From Syntrophaceae bacterium UBA7520 (GTDB lineage: Bacteria > Desulfobacterota > Syntrophia > Syntrophales > Smithellaceae): a DNA stretch of 37,243 nucleotides. Below the pieces are notes generated by a model that saw only the letters and a program-made list of their open reading frames with translations, was not told where the DNA came from and made no database searches. Position numbers and translations under genes: made by a program. Shown in pieces: positions 31,983 through 37,243 of the stretch (its first letter is position 1; every line of letters starts with the position of its first letter). The stretch lies in NCBI GenBank assembly GCA_002478265.1, contig DLNC01000011.1, positions 1 to 37,243 of the forward strand. Direction: 5' to 3'.

Positions 31983-33175
31983 TTCAGATACCCTATGCAG
32001 GACACCGCCGCGGCGTGCCCTGTGGCGAGCGCCAGCCCGTGCCCGCAGCCGTTTTTTAAAACTTCCGTGTGCGCTAGAATCCCACCACAGACAAAAATAT
32101 TTTCCCACGGCGCGTCTTTCGGACGGAAGGATGAATCGGCAATGATCCCCGCTTTGCCTATCGTGTGGTTGAGGGAAAAATAATCACTATCAAACCAGTC
32201 ATCCCTTTTTCCGGGGTTGAAGACGGGCAGGTTGAAAATATTTTCTACTATCGTGTCGCGCCGCGCGTGCAATCCGCCGCCGACAAAAGAGCCGGACGCC
32301 AGAATGAACGCTTTTGCATTAAGGCTGTTGGGGCGTCCTTCCGAGGGAGTGATGACCGCTTCGATGATGTTTTTTGTCTTTTCCACGCCGCTTACCGGCC
32401 AGCTCCAGTAAATGGTGCCGCCCTTTTTGCGGAAATAATCTTTCAGCGCGTTGAAGAGACGGCGGCCGGGCATGGAAGGCGGAATGGTGGGAATTTCGAA
32501 AACTTTTTTCCCCACCCGCTCTTCGATTATTTTTACAATCGCCGCCGCTGATTCCAGTCCCAGCACGGCGGGCAGGGCAATTTTACTCTCCCGGATTTTT
32601 GTTTTTTCCAGCCATAAAATAAAGGAATCGAGAAAATCTTCTCTTTCGAAATTAGCAGCCAACCCCATCGTGGTGGAAACGCCGGCGTTGTAGGCGGAAA
32701 AAGACGAGTTTTTACGCCGCGCGATAATGTAGCTGGGATAAAAATCCTTCAGGCCGGTGAAGGTTATAATATGCAAATCATCGTCATCATTCTGCGGCGC
32801 GGCCGCCATGGTAACAGGCGCGAGGCAGGTTGTTTTATAAGTGCCCAGAGCGGAAAGAACAAGACGATTGTTTTCCAAAGAACCGGAATAGGGAAGCATC
32901 ATTTCTTCCATAATTATTTGGAAGCGAATGAGTGCTTCCCTTATCACGCCGCGCGAAACAAGATGATAAGGATGCTCTTCCGGCAGGTGGCTGATGCCGT
33001 GCAGCGGTTCATGGTCGAGAGAACAGATATCAACACAGCCGGTAGAAAGGCAGGCCGTCGGTTCTCCCTTGGCCACCAGCGCGACGTCAAGGCCGCGTTC
33101 GGCAAGCAATGTGCCCGCGGTGAGACCCGCCACGCCCGCGCCGATAATGATTACATCGTGCTGTGTTACGCCCAC
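31979..33175 (-). CDS. glpB: Anaerobic glycerol-3-phosphate dehydrogenase subunit B
   Basis: A flavin-containing subunit of GlpABC, 398 residues. The N-terminal dinucleotide fold is DVIIIGAGVAGLTAGTLLAERG (~8-29). C-terminal GxxxG-rich FVCGGILAHTE fits the second nucleotide-binding region. Cysteines in TACLSTGCVDICS (~41-53) are of the sort seen in GlpB. A GTG start at 33175 overlaps the glpA TAG by one base and has GGAGAG upstream. Order glpA-glpB-glpC matches the classical operon. It is translated in coupling with both neighbours. Confidence 0.9.
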   Translation of the reverse strand: MGVTQHDVIIIGAGVAGLTAGTLLAERGLDVALVAKGEPTACLSTGCVDICSLDHEPLHGISHLPEEHPYHLVSRGVIREALIRFQIIMEEMMLPYSGSLENNRLVLSALGTYKTTCLAPVTMAAAPQNDDDDLHIITFTGLKDFYPSYIIARRKNSSFSAYNAGVSTTMGLAANFEREDFLDSFILWLEKTKIRESKIALPAVLGLESAAAIVKIIEERVGKKVFEIPTIPPSMPGRRLFNALKDYFRKKGGTIYWSWPVSGVEKTKNIIEAVITPSEGRPNSLNAKAFILASGSFVGGGLHARRDTIVENIFNLPVFNPGKRDDWFDSDYFSLNHTIGKAGIIADSSFRPKDAPWENIFVCGGILAHTEVLKNGCGHGLALATGHAAAVSCIGYLK

Positions 33176-34674
33176 TATTTTCTCTCCATTGCCAGAATGC
33201 CCAGGTAAATGTATTCGACCAATTGTTCTTCGCGCAGTTGATCGCCCCAGAGGCAGTATCTGATACCGCGGAAGCGGCGCTGCAAAAAGTCGCGCAGGGC
33301 GAACATTGATTGCGCCGGCGAGATAATGCTTTTTTCCTGCATGATGCCCAGCGCGCGAAAAGTGCAGAAACCGCCCTGGCAGGGACCCATGCCCAGGCGG
33401 GTGCGGTGCGAAATATCACCCACATAGCGCGTGCCGGTTTGCGCGATGATTCTTTCCACTTCCGCGCGCGATACGAGCTCGCATTCGCAAATAATATTTT
33501 TCATGTTCGCCAGTCTTTTAGCCAGAGGATAGCCGCTTAATTCTTCCTGGCCTTCCAGCGGCAGCTGGGCGGTTTCGCATGGTTTGTTGAGCTTGAAATG
33601 TTCCATAACTGTATCGACCATTTTTTCCGCCATCAGCCGGAAGGTGGTGAGTTTTCCTCCCACGATGCTGAAGAGACCGTCGCCGTGATCGATAATCTGG
33701 AAGCCGCGGGAAATTTCGCGACTGTCGGATTTTGCGGATTTAAGCAAGGGGCGCACGCCGGAAAAAGCACGGATGACGCGCATGTCGTTAAAATGCGGGA
33801 GCATTCGGCCCGCTTCGCTGATGATTGTATCAACCTCCTGCGATTCAATCCGGATTTTATCCGGATCTTCCACGGCCATTGATGTTGTTCCCGCCAGGCA
33901 GACCGCTTCGTTGGGCACGATGATATCGCCGTCCGCGGAAGGTCGCATGCGGTTGATAACCATATTGGTGAGTCGATGATTCGTTATTACCAGGCTGCCC
34001 TTGGAAAGGGTGAGTGGCACTTCGTCACCAGCGAGACGCGCGACAAGATGCGACCAGGCGCCGGTCGCGTTGATGATGACGTTGCCGCGGATTTCCCTGA
34101 GTTCTCCCGATACCTGATCGGCGGCTTTCACGCCCACGCAGCGGCCGTGCTCCTTGATGATTTCCGTCACTTTATGACGGATAAATATTATGCCGTCTCT
34201 TTTCTGCGAGGAGACGATATTGAGCATGCACAGACGGAAAGGGTCAATGGAACAGTCGGGTACTTTTACCGCTTCTTCGATTTCCGGATTGAGATTGGGC
34301 ACCAGATCGAGCGCCTTAGTGGATGATATTATCTCCGTGGGAATGCCGAGTTTGTCGCAGCTTTTGAGAAAGCGGTCACGGTAGAGTTTGGAATCTCCGG
34401 GCAGGCGCACGAAAAGGCCGCCCGTCTGCTCGACGCATTTTTCGCCAATTTTCCTTAAAATAATATTTTCTTCGTAACATTCTTTGGCGGCTACCGGGTC
34501 GGAAACAACGTAGCGGCCGCCGCTGTGCAAAAGGCCGTGGCAGGCGCCGGTGGCGCCGGCGGCAAAATCGCCTTTTTCTATCAGGCAATGAGGGATGCCC
34601 CTGAGCGCCAGGTCGCGGGCGATGCCGCAGCCGGTGGCACCGCCGCCAATGATAATCACATCAGTTTTAATCAT
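33175..34674 (-). CDS. glpA: Anaerobic glycerol-3-phosphate dehydrogenase subunit A
   Basis: Catalytic FAD subunit oxidising sn-glycerol-3-phosphate to dihydroxyacetone phosphate. The 499 residues have the dinucleotide fold IIIGGGATGCGIARDLALRG at 7-26, the glycerol-3-phosphate-oxidase block HGLLHSGGRYVVSDP (~46-60), INATGAWSH (200-208) and the GVRPLL and VGGKLTTFRLMAEK blocks (~305-350). At the C-terminus is a BFD-like [2Fe-2S] domain with Cys395, Cys397, Cys431 and Cys436 (CEC...CQGGFC), characteristic of GlpA rather than GlpD. It starts inside the glpK stop (TAATG) and ends overlapping glpB. It is somewhat shorter than the E. coli protein. Confidence 0.93.
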   Translation of the reverse strand: MIKTDVIIIGGGATGCGIARDLALRGIPHCLIEKGDFAAGATGACHGLLHSGGRYVVSDPVAAKECYEENIILRKIGEKCVEQTGGLFVRLPGDSKLYRDRFLKSCDKLGIPTEIISSTKALDLVPNLNPEIEEAVKVPDCSIDPFRLCMLNIVSSQKRDGIIFIRHKVTEIIKEHGRCVGVKAADQVSGELREIRGNVIINATGAWSHLVARLAGDEVPLTLSKGSLVITNHRLTNMVINRMRPSADGDIIVPNEAVCLAGTTSMAVEDPDKIRIESQEVDTIISEAGRMLPHFNDMRVIRAFSGVRPLLKSAKSDSREISRGFQIIDHGDGLFSIVGGKLTTFRLMAEKMVDTVMEHFKLNKPCETAQLPLEGQEELSGYPLAKRLANMKNIICECELVSRAEVERIIAQTGTRYVGDISHRTRLGMGPCQGGFCTFRALGIMQEKSIISPAQSMFALRDFLQRRFRGIRYCLWGDQLREEQLVEYIYLGILAMERK

Positions 34675-36173
34675 TACTCATCCTTGTCCCAGAGCATCGC
34701 GCGCTGGACGGCTTTTTTCCATCCCTGGTAAAGTTTTTCTCTTTTATCTTTATTCATATACGGCTGGAATTTACGGTTGACCTTGCGGCGTTCAACGATC
34801 ATCGACTGGTCTTTCCAGAAGCCGGTTGCGAGCCCCGCCAGGTAAGCCGCGCCCAGGGCGGTTGTTTCGATTATTTCCGGCCGCTCGACCGGAGCGCCCA
34901 GAATGTCGGACTGAAACTGCATGAGAAAATCGTTGGCGGCCGCGCCGCCGTCCACGCGCAGTTCCTTCAGATTGATGCCGGAGTCGGCGCGCATGACTTC
35001 CAAAACGTCTCTGGTCTGATAGGCAATCGATTCCAGCGTGGCGCGGATGATATGATTTCTGGTCGCGCCTCTGGTCAATCCCACAATCGTGCCGCGGGCG
35101 TACATATCCCAGTAGGGCGCGCCCAGGCCCACGAAAGCGGGAACCACATAAACGCCCAGGGAATCTTCCACCTGCGTGGCGAAATATTCACTGTCCTTGG
35201 AATCAAAAATAAGCTTCATGCTGTCGCGCAGCCACTGCACGGCGGCACCGGCAATGAAGATGCTTCCCTCCAGCGCGTACTCGACTTTATTGTTCACGCC
35301 CCAGGCGATGGTGGTGAGCAGGCCGTTTGCCGAATGCACCAGGCGCTCGCCGGTGAGCATGAGCATGAAGCATCCTGTGCCGTAAGTGTTTTTAACCATG
35401 CCCGGGCTGTAACAGGCCTGGCCGAAAAGAGCGGCCTGCTGGTCGCCCGCGACGCCGGCGATGGGAATTTCTCCGCCGAGAATTTTCGCGTCTGTCATTC
35501 CATAGACGGAGCTGGACGGTTTTACTTCCGGCAGCATGGAAGCGGGAATATTCAGTTCCTTGAGAATTTCTTCATCCCATTTAAGATCTTTGATATTGTA
35601 GAGCATGGTGCGCGAGGCGTTGCTGTAATCCGTTACGTGCACTTTACCCCTGGTTAAATTCCAGATAAGCCAGGAATCGACATTGCCGAATAAAAGCTCG
35701 CCTTTCTGGGCGCGCGCTCTGGCGCCTTCCACGTTATCCAGTATCCATTTTACTTTTGTTCCGGAAAAATAAGCGTCGATGACCAGGCCGGTTTTTTCGC
35801 GAATCATGTTCTCCATGCCCCGGGCTTTTAGTTCATCGCAGATTGATGATGTGCGGCGGCACTGCCAGACGATGGCGTTGTAAACGGGCTTGCCCGTTTT
35901 TCTTTCCCAGACGATGGTAGTTTCGCGCTGATTGGTGATGCCGATGGCGGCAATTTCTTCGGCGACAATGCCGGTGGTTGCCAGAAGCTCGCTGGCCACG
36001 CCGCTTTGCGAGCCCCAGATTTCCATCGGGTCGTGCTCCACCCAGCCCGCTTTCGGATAAATTTGCGTGAATTCTTTCTGCGCGGTTTTTACCACACGGC
36101 CTTCGTAATCATAAAGAATCGCCCGCGAGCTGGTTGTTCCCTGATCGAGAGCCAGAACATAAGATTTTTTCAT
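34674..36173 (-). CDS. glpK: Glycerol kinase
   Basis: Phosphorylates glycerol to glycerol-3-phosphate, the substrate of GlpABC encoded next. It has 499 residues from the chosen start, the normal size. It begins MKKSYVLALDQGTTSSRAI, where DQGTTSSR is the ATP phosphate loop. It carries WVEHDPMEIW, GITNQRETT, YNAIVWQCRRT, GTKVKWILDN, IAGVAGDQQAALFGQ, NTYGTGCFML and DGGAAANDFLMQFQSDI, all FGGY-kinase glycerol kinase blocks. The first ATG (36179) is one base from AGGAG and too close; the ATG at 36173 is seven bases away and is preferred. No glycerol channel gene (glpF) is next to it. It is the first gene of the operon. Confidence 0.95.
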   Translation of the reverse strand: MKKSYVLALDQGTTSSRAILYDYEGRVVKTAQKEFTQIYPKAGWVEHDPMEIWGSQSGVASELLATTGIVAEEIAAIGITNQRETTIVWERKTGKPVYNAIVWQCRRTSSICDELKARGMENMIREKTGLVIDAYFSGTKVKWILDNVEGARARAQKGELLFGNVDSWLIWNLTRGKVHVTDYSNASRTMLYNIKDLKWDEEILKELNIPASMLPEVKPSSSVYGMTDAKILGGEIPIAGVAGDQQAALFGQACYSPGMVKNTYGTGCFMLMLTGERLVHSANGLLTTIAWGVNNKVEYALEGSIFIAGAAVQWLRDSMKLIFDSKDSEYFATQVEDSLGVYVVPAFVGLGAPYWDMYARGTIVGLTRGATRNHIIRATLESIAYQTRDVLEVMRADSGINLKELRVDGGAAANDFLMQFQSDILGAPVERPEIIETTALGAAYLAGLATGFWKDQSMIVERRKVNRKFQPYMNKDKREKLYQGWKKAVQRAMLWDKDE

Positions 36174-36179
36174 GGTCAT

Positions 36180-36420
36180 GCTCCTGATATAAAAATAATT
36201 GAAACAAAAAAAGACGATTTAAGAAAAGAAAAAATGAAATAAATTTGTTATTCGGTAACATGAAAAATTAATAAAAACCACAGCAAAAAATATTGAGCGG
36301 GAAAATCAAAATCCCGCCGCAAAATAAGCAGCCCGCGCCGCCGCAGCGCGTAAAATCATTGGCAAAAAAATGCTGAAATTATCGCGGCGTGGGGCATTTA
36401 TTTATTATATCCGCATACTT
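36180..36420. other. Long leader of glpK with hairpin-rich, GC-mixed sequence
   Basis: About 240 bases between the candidate glpK promoter and its start, with no gene. It holds GCGGGA/TCCCGC (36297-36302 with 36312-36317) and CG-rich GCCGCCGCAGCGCG near 36340, amid A-rich runs. It could be a structured 5' leader. I recognise no riboswitch class. Confidence 0.35.
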
Positions 36421-36449
36421 AATCTACGAAAATAGGCTTGCCCTGTCAA
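36421..36449 (-). promoter_or_regulatory. Strong candidate promoter for glpK-glpABC
   Basis: On the minus strand TTGACA (36449-36444), a 17-base spacer and TAGATT (36426-36421). The -35 matches fully and the spacer is ideal. It would give a leader of about 240 bases before glpK. Confidence 0.6.
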
Positions 36450-36492
36450 GGCAATTAGCGGCGGAAAAAAGGTTAGTTAGAGATTAAATTTC

Positions 36493-36518
36493 TTGACAAT
36501 TAGCAAAAATTCTATAAT
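36493..36518 (+). promoter_or_regulatory. Candidate promoter for the tetR gene
   Basis: TATAAT at 36513-36518 is a full -10 match. TTGACA at 36493-36498 lies only 14 bases away, which is short; TTCTTG at 36490-36495 with a 17-base spacer is an alternative -35. Palindromes start two bases downstream. Confidence 0.5.
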
Positions 36519-36519
36519 C

Positions 36520-36552
36520 TGAACCAACGTTCATATTTTGAATAGACATTCA
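36520..36552 (+). promoter_or_regulatory. Two tandem palindromic operators, probably for the TetR regulator
   Basis: TGAAC-CAAC-GTTCA at 36520-36533 and TGAAT-AGAC-ATTCA at 36539-36552 are each perfect five-base-arm palindromes with a four-base spacer. Their centres lie 19 bases apart, close to two helical turns. They begin two bases after TATAAT and end 28 bases before the tetR start, the expected place for autorepression. Confidence 0.65.
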
Positions 36553-36580
36553 TAAAGACAGAGAAGGTCTGGGCATTGTT

Positions 36581-37195
36581 ATGCGCGCGGAAAGAAAAGA
36601 GCGGGAATTCAATTTAAGACGGGCCGCCATTCTGCAGGAAGCGGAAAAGATTTTTTCCGCGAAAAGTTATCATGATGTCACCGTGGCGGAAATTGCCAAC
36701 GCCTCCGGATTCGCCATCGGCTCGCTCTATCAGTTTTTTGAAAGCAAAGAACATCTCTACACCACGATGATTTCCGAAAAGCTTGACTTGATGTACGCCG
36801 GAATCAGGGCGGAAGTGAATTCCGTGAAAGATGTCCTGGCCAAGATTGCCCGGCTGGTGGAAGCGCACCTGATGTTTATAGAAAACAACACGGATTTCTG
36901 CCGCATTTTTCTCCGCGGCGAAAATGACGCGCTTTCGGAAATGATGACTTCTTTGCGCGAAAAACTCATTGATGATTATTTCAACCACATTGCCTTTGTC
37001 GAAGGCATTTTAAAAACCGGAATAAAAAACGGACTGCTACGCTCTTTGCCCGCGCATGCCGTCGGCTCGGCGCTGATTCACCTGATCAGGTCCGCCGCGA
37101 GCGAGTGGATGCTCCGGCCGTCCGGAGAGGCGCTTTTGGCGAAGAAAGATTTTATTCTGGACATTTTTTTCAACGGCGTGAAAAAACATGATTAA
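36581..37195 (+). CDS. TetR/AcrR-family transcriptional regulator
   Basis: A 204-residue DNA-binding repressor. The N-terminal helix-turn-helix is at ~33-54 (VTVAEIANASGFAIGSLYQFFESKEHLY), as in TetR proteins. The rest (~65-204) is a helical ligand-binding and dimer domain with no recognised ligand motif. Such regulators usually control a neighbouring efflux pump or lipid genes. Its TAA overlaps the start of a gene with a signal-like N-terminus, so they are coupled. Two palindromes at the promoter suggest it represses itself and the downstream gene. The ribosome site is weak (AAGG well upstream), so the start could be off by a few codons. Confidence 0.9.
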   Translation: MRAERKEREFNLRRAAILQEAEKIFSAKSYHDVTVAEIANASGFAIGSLYQFFESKEHLYTTMISEKLDLMYAGIRAEVNSVKDVLAKIARLVEAHLMFIENNTDFCRIFLRGENDALSEMMTSLREKLIDDYFNHIAFVEGILKTGIKNGLLRSLPAHAVGSALIHLIRSAASEWMLRPSGEALLAKKDFILDIFFNGVKKHD

Positions 37196-37243
37196 TAAAC
37201 CAGCATTTTTTATATTGCTCGTATTTTTATTTTTGAGTTTTGT
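37188..37243 (+). CDS. Start of an exported or membrane protein, cut by the window end
   Basis: ATG at 37188 overlaps the tetR stop by eight bases and reads MINKPAFFILLVFLFLSF, a lysine followed by a hydrophobic run typical of a signal peptide, open to the end. Its place behind a TetR gene suggests the first gene of a regulated export or efflux operon, such as an outer-membrane channel or adaptor protein. Only 18 codons are visible. Confidence 0.55.
   Translation, partial: MINKPAFFILLVFLFLSF

Noticed and set aside
31983..32108. A 42-residue N-terminal extension of GlpC
   Set aside because: It lies inside glpB, is arginine-rich and unlike GlpC; the ATG overlapping the glpB stop fits the operon.

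Overview
The window looks like ordinary chromosome from a Gram-negative, probably anaerobic or syntrophic bacterium of the Desulfobacterota (deltaproteobacterial) type, perhaps near Syntrophus/Smithella. This placement is an inference. It rests on BamD, MltA and several lipobox proteins (an outer membrane), the anaerobic GlpABC dehydrogenase, a phenylacetate-CoA-ligase-like enzyme next to a tandem ACT protein, the trpS-scpA-scpB-rluB-HU cluster, RdgC, a hemerythrin-like protein and a subtilase with a CFI-box C-terminal segment. No phage, transposase, CRISPR array, rRNA or tRNA was recognised.

Layout. 0-3.6 kb: metallo-beta-lactamase-fold hydrolase, then paaK-like ligase, tandem ACT protein and a small internally duplicated cysteine protein as one likely operon. 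3.7-9.2 kb: a purine nucleoside/MTA phosphorylase-like gene (minus), thioredoxin and bamD (plus), a kinase/P-loop ATPase fusion (minus), an LPLAT-like acyltransferase (plus) and rdgC (minus). 9.4-13.6 kb: tightly packed nadK-recN-GNAT-mltA operon ending in a strong bidirectional hairpin terminator. 13.7-17.7 kb (minus): a secreted subtilase preceded by a separate small protein resembling the subtilase's own propeptide, then a UbiA-type prenyltransferase gene. 18.1-22.1 kb: HU, trpS, scpA, scpB, rluB and a second HU/IHF protein, ending in another bidirectional terminator shared with sodB. 22.1-26.4 kb (minus): sodB, then the overlapping operon znuA-znuC-znuB plus a BASS-like transporter. 26.5-30.6 kb: hemerythrin-like protein, an unknown membrane protein, a lipoprotein, a NUDIX hydrolase, YjbQ and a SHOCT protein. 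30.8-36.2 kb (minus): glpK-glpA-glpB-glpC, all overlapping. 36.5 kb to the end: a TetR regulator with two tandem palindromes at its promoter, overlapping the start of a secreted or membrane protein that runs off the window.

Four intergenic gaps (about 1.1, 3.6, 29.5 and 30.6 kb) carry copies of one dispersed, hairpin-rich, non-coding repeat family. Two of them share blocks of 40 and 28 identical bases.

Most of the window is housekeeping. The least explained parts are the subtilase plus stand-alone propeptide-like partner with its CFI-box tail, the duplicated cysteine protein behind paaK-ACT, the extra transporter welded to the zinc operon, the tandem TetR operators, and a possible short Trp-containing ORF overlapping the trpS start.
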